Numbered from the stretch's first letter, positions 9,822 through 17,931 are shown. The stretch is 38,586 nt of DNA from Rubrivivax sp. (GCA_016789865.1 JAEUPC010000065.1:1-38586), one strand, 5' to 3'. Numbers and translations: made by a program. Notes: a model not told the origin generated them from the sequence alone.

Positions 9822-10637
9822 TCACTGACCCTTGAACAGGTGTGCGTACAGGCGGCTGGCCGTCAGCCGTTCGGGCCGCCCGCGCAGCGTGAGGAAGACC
9901 TTGCCCGACTCGTCGCGGCGCGCGCTGGCAATGGCCGTGGCGCGCACGACCAGGCCGCGATGCACCTGCCAGAACTGCTGCGGATCGAGCTGCGGCAGCA
10001 GCTCGCGCAGGGCCAGCCGGATCAGGTGCTCACGCTCGGCGGTGACCACGCGCAGGTACTTGTCCGCCGCTTCGAAGTACAGGATTTCGTCGATCGGCAC
10101 CATGTGCACCAGCGCGCCGGCGCTGGCCTGGATGACCTGCAGCCGCGGCATGGGCGCCGGCGCCGGTGGCGCCTGGGTGCCCAGCAGGGCACGCAGCTGC
10201 ATGAGCGTCTGCTCCAGGGCCTGCGCCCGCCCGTCGGTCTCGTTCGCGGCACCGGCCAGGCGCGTCTTCAGCCGCTGAACGCAGGCCGCCAGTCGTGCCG
10301 TTTCCCAGGGCTTCACGAGGTAGTCCACCGCCTGCGCCTCGAACGCGCGCAGCGCGTACTGGTCGTAGGCGGTGACAAAGACGAGCAAGGGGAACGCCCG
10401 GCCCTCGGGCCACTCCTCGGCCAGTGCCTGCGCTGCCTCGAGGCCAGTGAGGCCCGGCATGCGGATGTCGAAGAAGCACACCGCCGGCCGCTTGGCCAGG
10501 GCCTGTTCGACCGCACTGGCGCCGTCGCCGACGATGGCGGCCAGCTGCAGCTCGGGCCACAGCCGCCCGAGCTCCTCGGCCAGCGCTTGGGCGAGCAGCG
10601 GCTCGTCCTCGGCGATCAACGCGACGGGCGCGTTCAT
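9822..10637 (-). CDS. LytTR-family response regulator
   Basis: This is a 271-residue regulator of the AlgR/LytR class. The receiver domain (about 5-125) has the acidic pair in LIAEDEP, the phosphoacceptor Asp57 in CFFDIRMPGLTG, the conserved Thr in FVTAYD and Lys in LVKPWE. The C-terminal LytTR DNA-binding domain (about 165-270) includes IDEILYFEAADKYLRVVT and FWQVHRGLVVRATAI. Proteins of this class bind spaced direct repeats. It is the last gene of the 9822-16765 unit. The ATG at 10637 falls inside a triplicated 12-bp repeat that links it to the kinase gene. Confidence 0.92.
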   Translation of the reverse strand: MNAPVALIAEDEPLLAQALAEELGRLWPELQLAAIVGDGASAVEQALAKRPAVCFFDIRMPGLTGLEAAQALAEEWPEGRAFPLLVFVTAYDQYALRAFEAQAVDYLVKPWETARLAACVQRLKTRLAGAANETDGRAQALEQTLMQLRALLGTQAPPAPAPMPRLQVIQASAGALVHMVPIDEILYFEAADKYLRVVTAEREHLIRLALRELLPQLDPQQFWQVHRGLVVRATAIASARRDESGKVFLTLRGRPERLTASRLYAHLFKGQ

Positions 10638-10671
10638 GCCGCACTCAATGCCGCACTCAATGCCGCACTCA
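10636..10671 (-). repeat. Three perfect 12-bp tandem repeats at the kinase/regulator junction
   Basis: The unit TGAGTGCGGCAT (minus strand) is repeated three times without gaps. The first copy supplies the kinase stop TGA and the last supplies AT of the regulator ATG. An ATGA at the kinase stop opens a 12-codon frame (MSAALSAALSAA) that closes with TGA overlapping the regulator start, again as ATGA. It may act as a coupling minicistron, or simply be a slippage product. Confidence 0.75.
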
Positions 10672-11856
10672 TGCCCCGCTCGCCGGCGCAAAGCGCACGG
10701 GCAGCCTCACGCGCGCCAGCGTGCCGCCTTCGGCGCCGGCGGCGGGTTCGAGTTCGAAGCGCGCGCGCTCGCCGAACATCGTCTCCAGGCGGGCGCGCAC
10801 ATGGGCCACGCCATAGCTCGCCGACCCGCCTGCGGTGGCCCCGCCACCAATAGCCGATGGCAGGGCCGGCGCCGTCACGCCGAGGCCGACACCCGTGTCG
10901 CGCACGGTCAGCTCCAGTGCGTCGCCGACGCGCCGCGCCGTCACGACGACGCGGCCGCCCTCGACCTTGGGTTCGAGGCCATGCTTGATGGCGTTTTCGG
11001 CCAACGGCTGCAGCAGCAGCGGCGGCACCATGCAGGCGCCCAGCTCGGCCGGCAGGTCGAACGCCACCTGCAGCCGCGCGCCCATGCGCACCTGCATCAG
11101 CGCCAGGTAGTCGGCCAGCCGCGCGAACTCGTCGGCCAGCACATGGGCGTCGCCGCGTGTGGCCGCCAGCGTGGCGCGCAGGTAGGCGATGAGGCGGTCG
11201 AGCATGGCCTGCGCGCGCGCCGCATCGACGCCGATCAGCACGCGCAGGTTGGCCAGCGTGTTGAACAGCATATGCGGCTCGAGCTGCGAGCGCACGAGCT
11301 TGAGCTGATGCTCCAGCGCCAGCGCATGCGCCGCTTCGGCGGCGGCGCGTTCCTGGTGCACCTGCTCGCGGCTGTGGAAGAAGTAGGTCGCGGCGACGGT
11401 CGCCAGCACCGTGATGACGACCGTGGCGCTGTTGTCGAGCAGGCTGGGCGAGACGACGCCGGTGAAGTGGTCGACGATGGCGACGCCCAGGCTGTAGCCG
11501 AAGGCCGAGCCGGCCGCGACGATGACCGCCAGCACCGGCACGCCGGGCCAGCGCGGCGCCGGCGAAGCCGCGGGGTTGAGCCAGCGCGTCAGGCCGTGGA
11601 TGGCCGAGTCGATCAGCAGCCAGCAACAGTTGCCGATGGCGAACGAGTAGGCCAGGTTGTAGCCCAGCGAGTGCAGGCCACCGAACTGCCACAGCGCCAG
11701 CGCGATGCCCAGGCACAGCACCTGCACCACCAGCCCGCGCGCGGCAAACTGGCGCAGCGCTTCGGTGGCCGTGCGCGGCGGGAGGGCGGGCATCGCGCGA
11801 TTCTGCGGCACCGCCCGTCGGGCCAGCACGGCGTCGGCGACGCGTTCAAAACGCAT
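10669..11856 (-). CDS. LytS/YehU-type sensor histidine kinase (His_kinase family)
   Basis: This is a 395-residue membrane kinase. About four hydrophobic segments lie between residues 40 and 165, followed by a short helix and the His_kinase signature LEPHMLFNTLANLRVLIG, in which the histidine is the predicted phosphoacceptor. The HATPase part has PLAENAIKHGLEP (N box), VRDTGVGLG and YGVAHVRARLETMFG. There is no recognisable periplasmic sensor, so the signal is probably sensed in the membrane or through a partner. The ATG at 11856 overlaps the barrel-like gene by 11 nt; Met22 is an alternative start. It is the natural partner of the following LytTR regulator. Confidence 0.9.
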   Translation of the reverse strand: MRFERVADAVLARRAVPQNRAMPALPPRTATEALRQFAARGLVVQVLCLGIALALWQFGGLHSLGYNLAYSFAIGNCCWLLIDSAIHGLTRWLNPAASPAPRWPGVPVLAVIVAAGSAFGYSLGVAIVDHFTGVVSPSLLDNSATVVITVLATVAATYFFHSREQVHQERAAAEAAHALALEHQLKLVRSQLEPHMLFNTLANLRVLIGVDAARAQAMLDRLIAYLRATLAATRGDAHVLADEFARLADYLALMQVRMGARLQVAFDLPAELGACMVPPLLLQPLAENAIKHGLEPKVEGGRVVVTARRVGDALELTVRDTGVGLGVTAPALPSAIGGGATAGGSASYGVAHVRARLETMFGERARFELEPAAGAEGGTLARVRLPVRFAPASGA

Positions 11857-13204
11857 GGATGGCGGCCAGCATCAACGTGCGGCGCGTGGGCAACTGAACG
11901 ACCAGCGCCTGCGCGGGGCCGGCGCTCATGCGCCAGGCCGCCTGCAGCCGCCACGCCGCGCCCTGCCACTGCACGGCCAGCGTGTGCAGGCGGCCGCGGT
12001 CGGCGGGCATGAACAGCGTGTCGAACGAGAGCTGCCACGGCTCGGGCGACCAGGCCAGGCGCAGGAACAGGTTGTCCTGCCGCAGGTTGGGGGCATCGAA
12101 GGGCGTGGCCTGCCAGGCCAGGTTTCCCGCCACGGCCGCCGCGGGCAGCGGGGGCGCGGCCGATGCCAGCGCCGCGTTGCGGTGCTGCCAGTCGTCCCAC
12201 TGGCCATCGGGCAGCGCAGTGCCGTCGTGCCAGGCCTCCACCATCACCGACTGCTTGCCAAGGCCGGTCCAATGTGCCCCGGCCAGCCACTGCGTGGCGC
12301 CGCCGCCGCGCAGCACACGGCGCCAGGGGTTGGTGGTCTGGGCCGACGCACCCGCTGCGGCGGCGATCTGCCAGCCCTCGTGGCGCTGCAGCCCGCGCCA
12401 CGAGACGTGCAGCTCCAGTTCGTCGGTGGCCACCCACGACAGCGCCGCACCGAGGCTGGCGCCGGTGCGGCGGCCGTGGCGGGCGAAGCCGTGCGCGTCC
12501 AGCGCGCCGAAGCGGCGGTAGCCGCGCAGCGCGATGGCGCTTTCGTCAGCGCTTTCGTCAGCGCTGGCCTCGGCGCTGCTCGGCGTGCCTGCCTGATCGG
12601 CGGCGGCCGTCTTCTTGTTCCAGCGCTGTGGATTGGCCCACACCGCCGACAGCGCGTGCTCGGCGCCGAAGTGCTCCAGCATCGCGAGCGGCCGGCCCTG
12701 CGGCGTGGTGGCCAGCAGGGTGCGGCGCGCCTCCTGCTGCACCACGTCGTTGGGGCGAAACCCGTAGCCCACGTCCCAGCCGACCACCTTGCGGCCGACG
12801 CTGGCCTGCCAGGGCCCGAGGTCGGCGCCCAGGTGCAGTTCGTTGAAACGCGCCGCCGCGCGGCTGGCGCGGTGTTCTGGCGCCGTGCCTTGCAGCCATG
12901 CGTTGGCGGCCAGCGAGAGCGGCAGCCCGCGGGCCTGCAGGTGCAGCGTGTGGCGCAGTTCGACATCGGCCGCGGCAGAGAGGCCCGCAGGGGGCGCGAG
13001 GCCCGGCGCCAGCCGGTCGGCGGCGGCCAGTGGCCCCCGCGAAGAGGCGCTGCCGTGCGCCGCGACGAGGCGCCACTCCCCGCCTGGGCCGGCGCTGGCC
13101 GATGAGGGTGCAGCTTGGCCGCCTTCGGCGGGGGCCTGCGCCGCCGCGCCCGCTGCCGCGCACAGCAGCCCTGCGGCGAGCGGCCGCTTCCAGGGTCTGC
13201 GCAT
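11846..13204 (-). CDS. Predicted outer-membrane beta-barrel protein of unknown function
   Basis: This protein of about 452 residues has a signal peptide (basic start, then LAAGLLCAAAGAAAQA). The rest is rich in Trp, Tyr, Gln and alternating hydrophobic/polar strands such as WQLSFDTLFMPADRGRLHTLA and WRLQAAWRMSAG. It ends in Phe (AAIHAF), as many barrels inserted by BAM do. I do not recognise a specific family, and a porin-like or DUF1302-like fold is only a guess. A duplicated 12-bp unit encodes ADESADES inside what is likely a loop. GGAG lies 9 nt before the ATG at 13204; a GTG one codon earlier is possible. It lies between the LolA-like and kinase genes, which suggests the outer-membrane part of the same machine. 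Confidence 0.68.
   Translation of the reverse strand: MRRPWKRPLAAGLLCAAAGAAAQAPAEGGQAAPSSASAGPGGEWRLVAAHGSASSRGPLAAADRLAPGLAPPAGLSAAADVELRHTLHLQARGLPLSLAANAWLQGTAPEHRASRAAARFNELHLGADLGPWQASVGRKVVGWDVGYGFRPNDVVQQEARRTLLATTPQGRPLAMLEHFGAEHALSAVWANPQRWNKKTAAADQAGTPSSAEASADESADESAIALRGYRRFGALDAHGFARHGRRTGASLGAALSWVATDELELHVSWRGLQRHEGWQIAAAAGASAQTTNPWRRVLRGGGATQWLAGAHWTGLGKQSVMVEAWHDGTALPDGQWDDWQHRNAALASAAPPLPAAAVAGNLAWQATPFDAPNLRQDNLFLRLAWSPEPWQLSFDTLFMPADRGRLHTLAVQWQGAAWRLQAAWRMSAGPAQALVVQLPTRRTLMLAAIHAF
12537..12565. repeat. In-frame 12-bp tandem duplication in the barrel gene
   Basis: Two perfect copies of GCGCTTTCGTCA plus five bases of a third give the acidic ADESADES repeat in the encoded protein. 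It does not shift the frame. Confidence 0.7.
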
Positions 13205-13210
13205 CACCCG

Positions 13211-14104
13211 TTACTCCACAGACGGGTTGCGCGCCAGGAACATCGGGTTGAGCCAGGTCTCGGGCACCTGCCTCGCCTGGCGCGAGAGGTAGCGCACGCG
13301 CGTCTCCTTGCGCGAGGCGAGGCGGTCGGCGAGCACCATCTCGTCCACCCGCGCCGGCAAGGGCCCCGGTTCCAGCACAAACGTGGCCAGCTTGGCCAGC
13401 TTGTCCGACTGCACGTACAGCTCGGCGCGCAGCGGCTCGTGGCGTTTGGCGCCCAGCCACAGTTCGATGCGCGCGTACGACAGGCCCTTGCGTGCCGCCT
13501 GCAGCGACAGGTGCAGGCACGGCACAGCCGGCCCGGCCGCGGTACTGCCGCCGCCCGCGCCCCCCGCGCTGCCTGGGCCGGCGGCCGGCGGGCAGCGTTC
13601 TTCGCCGACCACGGTGCCGGTGTAATCGCTGGCCCAGCTGAGCGTGGCGATGTCGCCGGTGGATGCATCGCCCAGCAGCTTCTGCGTGGGCGTGATGCGC
13701 ACCGGCCGCTGGCTGCCGGGCAGCAGCAGCCAGAAGTCGTCGCCCAGCATCAGCACCTTCTGGCCGGCCTCGGCCGGCGAACGCATCAGCACCAGCGACT
13801 TGTGGCCGGCCTGCACGAACACCGTGTAGCGGCGCTCCTTGTCGGTGCTGCCGTCGCGGTTGAGCACCGTGACCTGGGTCTCGACCTGCAGGTTCTCGGT
13901 CGCGCTGCCGCTGCGGTAGCGGTCGGCGGCCTGGAGCATGGCCGCCACGTCGGTGGCGGCCGCGGCCGCCCCGGTGGTCAGCGCGCCCAGCAGCGCCAGA
14001 GCCCGGCCGGCGCATCGCGCGGCTCGCACGGCTCGCACGGCTCGTGCGGCACGTGCGGTCAGCGGCACCGCCGGCGCACGCGCCTTCATGTTCATCGTTG
14101 CCAT
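13211..14104 (-). CDS. LolA-like outer membrane lipoprotein-sorting protein
   Basis: This 297-residue exported protein has an Ala/Arg-rich N-terminus and a signal peptide ending near TTGAAAAAATD. The body resembles the LolA-like outer membrane lipoprotein-sorting family (PF17131 type): YRSGSATENLQVETQVTVLNR, then YTVFVQAGHKSLVLM, then GQKVLMLGDDFWLLLPGSQRP, then RVRYLSRQARQVPETW near the end. Such proteins usually sit with FtsX-like permeases and are thought to carry a lipid-modified or hydrophobic substrate across the periplasm. The ATG at 14104 has GGAGG four nt upstream. A three-copy 9-bp repeat (14021-14047) lies in the signal-peptide region. Confidence 0.8.
   Translation of the reverse strand: MATMNMKARAPAVPLTARAARAVRAVRAARCAGRALALLGALTTGAAAAATDVAAMLQAADRYRSGSATENLQVETQVTVLNRDGSTDKERRYTVFVQAGHKSLVLMRSPAEAGQKVLMLGDDFWLLLPGSQRPVRITPTQKLLGDASTGDIATLSWASDYTGTVVGEERCPPAAGPGSAGGAGGGSTAAGPAVPCLHLSLQAARKGLSYARIELWLGAKRHEPLRAELYVQSDKLAKLATFVLEPGPLPARVDEMVLADRLASRKETRVRYLSRQARQVPETWLNPMFLARNPSVE
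14021..14047. repeat. Three 9-bp tandem repeats in the LolA-like signal peptide region
   Basis: Two exact copies of GGCTCGCAC are followed by GGCTCGTGC. They encode the Arg-Ala-Val-type repeats at the exported protein's N-terminus and do not shift the frame. Confidence 0.6.
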
Positions 14105-14111
14105 CACGCCT

Positions 14112-14137
14112 CCTTCAGACATGGCCTTCAGACATGG
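14112..14137. repeat. Perfect 13-bp tandem duplication at the permease/LolA-like junction
   Basis: CCTTCAGACATGG occurs twice in a row, spanning the permease stop (14128) and ending close to the Shine-Dalgarno of the next gene. The 13-bp unit is not a multiple of three, so the duplication changes the spacing and frame relation between the two genes. Confidence 0.75.
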
Positions 14138-15351
14138 GCCAGCGCGGCGACGACCGGCCGGTTGACGGTGCGCCGCGCCACCCACGCCGAGGCGAGCGTC
14201 GCCAGCAGCAGCACCGCGGCCAGCGTGAACGCATAGAGCGCGGGGTCGATGGCCACCTGCAGCGGGTAGCCCACGGTGCGGCCGGGGGGTGGCGGCATCT
14301 GCACCGGGAACACCAGCAGCCCCAACGCGACGCCCAGCGCCGCCAGTGCCCCCATCAGCGCGCCGGCACCGCCCAGCACCAGCCCTTCCAGCGCGAAGCT
14401 GCGCACCAGCTGGCCGGGCAGCGTGCCCAGGGCGCGCAGCGTGCCCACTTCGCGGGTGCGTTCGATGATCGCCATCGCCATCGCGTTGGTGACCACGAAC
14501 ACGACGATGACGCCGATGATCAGGCCGAGCGCACCGAAGATGCGGTCGTACAGCTCCTTCACGCTGCGGTAGAAGGGTGCCTGCTCCAGCCAGGTCTGCA
14601 CCGCCAGCCCGGGCAGCGCCGCCTGCAGGCGCACGCGGCCCGGCGCGGTGGCTTCCATGCCGTCGAGGAACACGCCCAGACTGGAGACGCGGTCGGTGAC
14701 CAGCAGCTTCTGCGCAGTGGCGATGTCGGTGTAGACGAGCCGCTTGTCGATCTCGGCGATGCCGGTGGAGAAGGTGCCCGCCACCGTGACGTCCAGCGCG
14801 TTGAGTGCGCCCTCGGTGGTGCTGGCCATCAGCGTCAGGCCGCTGCCGGGTGCGGCCTTCAGGCTGCGTGCCAGGCCCTCGCCCAGCATCACCTCCAGGG
14901 GCCGGTCGCCGGCCAGCACGCGGCCGGTGCGCACCTGCAGGAACGGCCCCTTGATGGCGAATTCGGCGTCGGGGTCGATGCCCGCGGCCATCATCACGAT
15001 CGACTTGTCGCCGTTGCTCACGAGGCCCGAGAACTCGATCTTGGGCAGCACCTGGCGCACCGCGTCGTCGGCCAGCAGCCGCTGGCGCAGTGCCGCGGCG
15101 CTGTCCAGGCCGTGCTGCAAAGGCACGTCCTCGTCCTGGGTGAACTGCTCGGCCTTGCCGATGACCAAGTGCCCGGTGGTGCGTGCCGACGACTGCGCCA
15201 GCGCCTCGTAGGTGAACAGCGCAAAGCCCCCGGCCAGCAGGATGGCCGCGGTGCCCAGCGCCGCGATGGCCACCGTGACCGCCGAGCGGCGCCGGTTGCG
15301 CAGCGTGTTCAGGCACGCGAACTTGAGCCAGGCGACGAAGGTGTGGTTCAT
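14128..15351 (-). CDS. FtsX/LolE/MacB-type ABC transporter permease
   Basis: This is a 407-residue inner-membrane permease. One transmembrane helix lies near the N-terminus (about 25-48, after LNTLRNRRRSAVTVA, a typical FtsX-family start). A large periplasmic domain covers about 50-270, and three more helices follow (about 278-300, 325-355, 375-400) with the EXXREVGTLRALGTLPGQLV coupling-helix type motif. This is the type VII ABC layout of LolC/E and MacB, which work mechanically on periplasmic substrates rather than forming a channel. Its ATG overlaps the ATPase stop by 4 nt, so the two form a pair. Confidence 0.9.
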   Translation of the reverse strand: MNHTFVAWLKFACLNTLRNRRRSAVTVAIAALGTAAILLAGGFALFTYEALAQSSARTTGHLVIGKAEQFTQDEDVPLQHGLDSAAALRQRLLADDAVRQVLPKIEFSGLVSNGDKSIVMMAAGIDPDAEFAIKGPFLQVRTGRVLAGDRPLEVMLGEGLARSLKAAPGSGLTLMASTTEGALNALDVTVAGTFSTGIAEIDKRLVYTDIATAQKLLVTDRVSSLGVFLDGMEATAPGRVRLQAALPGLAVQTWLEQAPFYRSVKELYDRIFGALGLIIGVIVVFVVTNAMAMAIIERTREVGTLRALGTLPGQLVRSFALEGLVLGGAGALMGALAALGVALGLLVFPVQMPPPPGRTVGYPLQVAIDPALYAFTLAAVLLLATLASAWVARRTVNRPVVAALAHV

Positions 15352-16067
15352 TGCAGGGCTCCATCGAGCAAGGCCAGCGCGCGGTCGCAGCGCACGAGCG
15401 CGCGGGCGTCGTGGGTGGCCACGAGAAAGGCCGCGCCATGCGCATGGCCCTGCTCGCGCATCAGGTCCAGCACCTGGTCGGCGGTGTGGGAGTCCAGGCT
15501 GGCGGTGGGTTCGTCGGCGATCACCAATGCCGGGCGCTTGACCAGCGCGCGGGCGATCGCCACGCGCTGGCGCTGGCCACCGGATAGCGCGTCGGGCCGG
15601 TGCTGCGCGTGTTCGCGCAGGCCCACGGCGTCGAGCATGGCGGCCACGCGCCGGCGGCGCTCGGCCGCCGGCATGCCGGCGATGAACAGCGGGTAGTCCA
15701 CGTTCTCGGCCACCGTCATCACCGGCACCAGGTTGAAGCCCTGGAAGACGAAGCCGATCGCGTCGCGGCGCAGCAGCGTGGCCTGGCGGCTGCCGGCGTG
15801 GCCGACCGGGCGGCCACGCAACACGACCTCGCCGGCATCGGGCGCGTCGATCAGACCGGCGATGTTCAGCAGCGTGCTCTTGCCGCTGCCCGAGGGGCCG
15901 GTCAGCGCCAGCATCTCGCCGGGCCGCAGCGCCAGGCTGACGCCACGCAGCGCATGCACCTCGTGCGTGCCCAGGCGGTAGCTCTTGCGCACGGCGCGCA
16001 ACTGCAGCACCGCGGGTCCGGCGGTCTCGCCGGGGGGAAGCGAAGGCAGGCGCAGCGGGGCGTTCAT
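15348..16067 (-). CDS. LolD/MacB-type ABC transporter ATP-binding protein
   Basis: This 239-residue ATPase has a complete nucleotide-binding domain: Walker A GPSGSGKSTLLN, a Q-loop in FVFQGFNLVPVMT, signature LSGGQRQRVAIARAL, Walker B ALVIADEPTASLD and H-loop VATHD. LVPVMTVAENVDYPLFI is typical of the LolD/MacB/FtsE group that serves FtsX-like permeases. I use the ATG at 16067. A GTG at 16082 overlapping the upstream stop as GTGA is also possible. It works with the permease at 14128-15351. Confidence 0.92.
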   Translation of the reverse strand: MNAPLRLPSLPPGETAGPAVLQLRAVRKSYRLGTHEVHALRGVSLALRPGEMLALTGPSGSGKSTLLNIAGLIDAPDAGEVVLRGRPVGHAGSRQATLLRRDAIGFVFQGFNLVPVMTVAENVDYPLFIAGMPAAERRRRVAAMLDAVGLREHAQHRPDALSGGQRQRVAIARALVKRPALVIADEPTASLDSHTADQVLDLMREQGHAHGAAFLVATHDARALVRCDRALALLDGALQ

Positions 16068-16078
16068 CGCGGCGGCCT

Positions 16079-16765
16079 TCACAGGTCCTTCAGGCGCGCC
16101 TGGGCGTCGGCGGCCTGCGGGGCGCGGCTGGCAGTGATCCTGCCGAACCAGGCGCGGGCGGCGGCCTTGTCTTCGGCCTTCAGGGCCTCCTGCCCGGCGC
16201 GCATCCACACCGCGCCCTTGAAGGGCAGCGGCGCGCCTTCCAGCAACGGGCTTGCGGTTACCTCGTCGAGCAGCTTCAGCCCGCGCGCCTGGCGGTTGAA
16301 CATCGACGGCATCGCCAGGAAGGTGGTGGCCGCCGTGAAGCGCGCTTCCAGGCTGGCCGGCACGCCGCGGTACAGCGGCGCATCGTGCGCTGCCGCGAGC
16401 TGCGCCAACGCCTTGTCCAGCAGCGCCAGGCCGTCCTCGGCGTGGCGCATCTTCTTCCACGGCAGCAAGGTGGTGCGCGCGCGCAGCGCCGTGGCGGCGC
16501 CGGCATAGGCGCGCAGCACCGGGTCGGCGGGCTCGGCCGCCGACAGCCGCGCGAGGCGCTCGGCGGCCGGCTCGACGGCGGCTTCGTCGCCGCCGAGGGC
16601 GCGGTCGAACTCGGCCATCGCCGCCGCGAAGGCTGGCGCCTCGGCGGCCTGGGCGGCCGGTGGCAGCGCGAGAAAGGTGAACCCGGCCACGCCGATCAGC
16701 GCGGTGGCCGTAGGCCCGGCGAGCCGGCAACGCAGCGAGCGCAGGAAACGAGGAGCGGTGGGCAT
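16079..16765 (-). CDS. Secreted protein of unknown function heading the ABC/two-component operon
   Basis: This protein of about 228 residues has a signal peptide or N-terminal membrane anchor (ALIGVAGFTFLALPPAAQA). The mature part is helical and alanine-rich in a TPR-like pattern: MAEFDRALGG, ERLARLSAAEPADPVLRAYAG, DGLALLDKAL and GLKLLDEVTASPLL. I do not recognise the family. GGAG lies 9 nt before the ATG at 16765, which favours it over the ATG at 16774. It is first in the 9822-16765 unit, and a periplasmic scaffold or sensor role for the ABC machine is inference only. Confidence 0.72.
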   Translation of the reverse strand: MPTAPRFLRSLRCRLAGPTATALIGVAGFTFLALPPAAQAAEAPAFAAAMAEFDRALGGDEAAVEPAAERLARLSAAEPADPVLRAYAGAATALRARTTLLPWKKMRHAEDGLALLDKALAQLAAAHDAPLYRGVPASLEARFTAATTFLAMPSMFNRQARGLKLLDEVTASPLLEGAPLPFKGAVWMRAGQEALKAEDKAAARAWFGRITASRAPQAADAQARLKDL

Positions 16766-16804
16766 GGGGAGCATCTCCGTTGGGTGGCGATGTGCGCATG
16801 CTCG

Positions 16805-16824
16805 GCACCGCGCCGGCGCGGTGC
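16805..16824. promoter_or_regulatory. Perfect 20-bp palindrome upstream of the ABC/two-component operon
   Basis: The sequence at 16805-16824 equals its own reverse complement, with no spacer. It lies 40-59 bp before the first start codon of the operon. It may be an operator, though GC-only palindromes arise readily in such DNA. Confidence 0.4.
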
Positions 16825-16837
16825 AGCCGCGGCGCGA

Positions 16838-16864
16838 CGAAACGCCGGTGGCCGACGCGAAACG
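16838..16864 (-). promoter_or_regulatory. CGTTTCG direct repeats, possible LytTR-type site
   Basis: Two copies of CGTTTCG on the minus strand (16844-16838 and 16864-16858) are separated by 13 bp, two turns of B-DNA in all. LytTR regulators such as AlgR bind pairs of short direct repeats with a CGTT core at about this spacing. The operon downstream encodes a LytTR regulator, so an autoregulatory site is plausible but unproven. Confidence 0.35.
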
Positions 16865-16865
16865 A

Positions 16866-16898
16866 CGCCGGTGCGGCGTGGTGCGCGCCGCACCGGCG
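16866..16898 (-). terminator. 13-bp perfect hairpin between the acyltransferase pair and the ABC operon
   Basis: Arms of 13 bp (16866-16878 and 16886-16898) pair perfectly around a 7-nt loop. It follows the acyltransferase stop on the minus strand, so it may end that transcript. There is no proper U-run, only TCGTTTCG. Confidence 0.4.
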
Positions 16899-16974
16899 CG
16901 AACGGATCACCGGTGTGGCCGGTGTGGGCGGTGTGGGCAGGGCCGGCGCCGGGCGGGCGGCGCGGCAGCCGGGC

Positions 16975-17931
16975 TCAGTACAGCGGCGCCGCGCCCGGCG
17001 GGCGGGTCTTGAACCGCTTGTGCACCCACAGGTACTGCGCCGGGTTGCGCCGGATCTCGCCTTCGATCCAGGCGTTCATGCGCCGCGCGTCGGCCTCGGC
17101 GTCGTCGGTGGGCCAGTCGGTCCACGGCTCCAGGAAGCGGATGCGCCAGCCGCGGCCACCGGGCAGCAGCTCACCGACCACCGGCTGCACGACCATGTCC
17201 AGCGAGCGCGCCAGCCGCGAGGGCGCCAGCAGCGTGGCCGCCGGCTGGCCGAAGAAGGGCACGAAGGCCGCGTCGCGCAAGCCGAAGTCCATGTCGCTGG
17301 GGTTGAAGAAGGGCTGCCCGCGCCGGATGGCACGCACCATCGGCCGCGCCCCTTCCTGGCGCGTGAACATGTCGGCCAGGCCGAAGCGGCCGCGCCCCTT
17401 GCGCAGCGCCGCGTCCAGCACCGGGTTGCTCTGCGCCGTGTAGATGTTGCACACCCGCCTGCTCTGGAACAGCTGGGTGGCGGCGCCGGCCACGTCCACC
17501 GCCAGGAAGTGCGGCACCAGCCACATCACCGGGCGGTCGCTGCGCTCGGCCAGGCCGATGTCGCCTTCCACCTGGATCAGGCGTTCCAGCCGCCCACGCG
17601 GCGCGTACCACAGCAGCGCGCGCTCGACGAGGCTGCGGCCGAGCCACTCGAAGTGCTCGCGCACGAGGGCGGCGCGCCCGGCCTCGCCCAGCTCCGGCAG
17701 GCACAGCGCCACGTTGATCTCGGCCACGCGGCGGCGGCTGCGGCCAAAGCGGTGCAGCAGGCGCCCCAACGCGCGGCCGAGCGCCGACTGCAGGGACAGC
17801 GGCAGCCACTGCACCGCCCAGAACAGCGCCAGCAGCAGGCGCGCGCCGGCGTTGGCCAGGGCCTGCCGCAGGACGGGTGCGCCGCCGCGGGTGGGGCGGG
17901 CCGCACCCCCGGCCGAGGCGTCCTGGGCCAT
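16975..17931 (-). CDS. Lipid A biosynthesis acyltransferase, LpxL/HtrB family (second of pair)
   Basis: This 318-residue inner-membrane-associated acyltransferase adds secondary acyl chains to lipid A. The family's HX4D catalytic motif is VPHFLAVD. The substrate-binding region has GARPMVRAIRRGQPFFNPSDMD and FVPFFGQPAATL, and the C-terminus has NPAQYLWVHKRFKTRPPG, all typical of LpxL-like proteins. A hydrophobic segment lies near residues 28-50. It begins 7 nt after the stop of the paralogous gene upstream. Chain length and attachment position cannot be told from the sequence. Confidence 0.9.
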   Translation of the reverse strand: MAQDASAGGAARPTRGGAPVLRQALANAGARLLLALFWAVQWLPLSLQSALGRALGRLLHRFGRSRRRVAEINVALCLPELGEAGRAALVREHFEWLGRSLVERALLWYAPRGRLERLIQVEGDIGLAERSDRPVMWLVPHFLAVDVAGAATQLFQSRRVCNIYTAQSNPVLDAALRKGRGRFGLADMFTRQEGARPMVRAIRRGQPFFNPSDMDFGLRDAAFVPFFGQPAATLLAPSRLARSLDMVVQPVVGELLPGGRGWRIRFLEPWTDWPTDDAEADARRMNAWIEGEIRRNPAQYLWVHKRFKTRPPGAAPLY

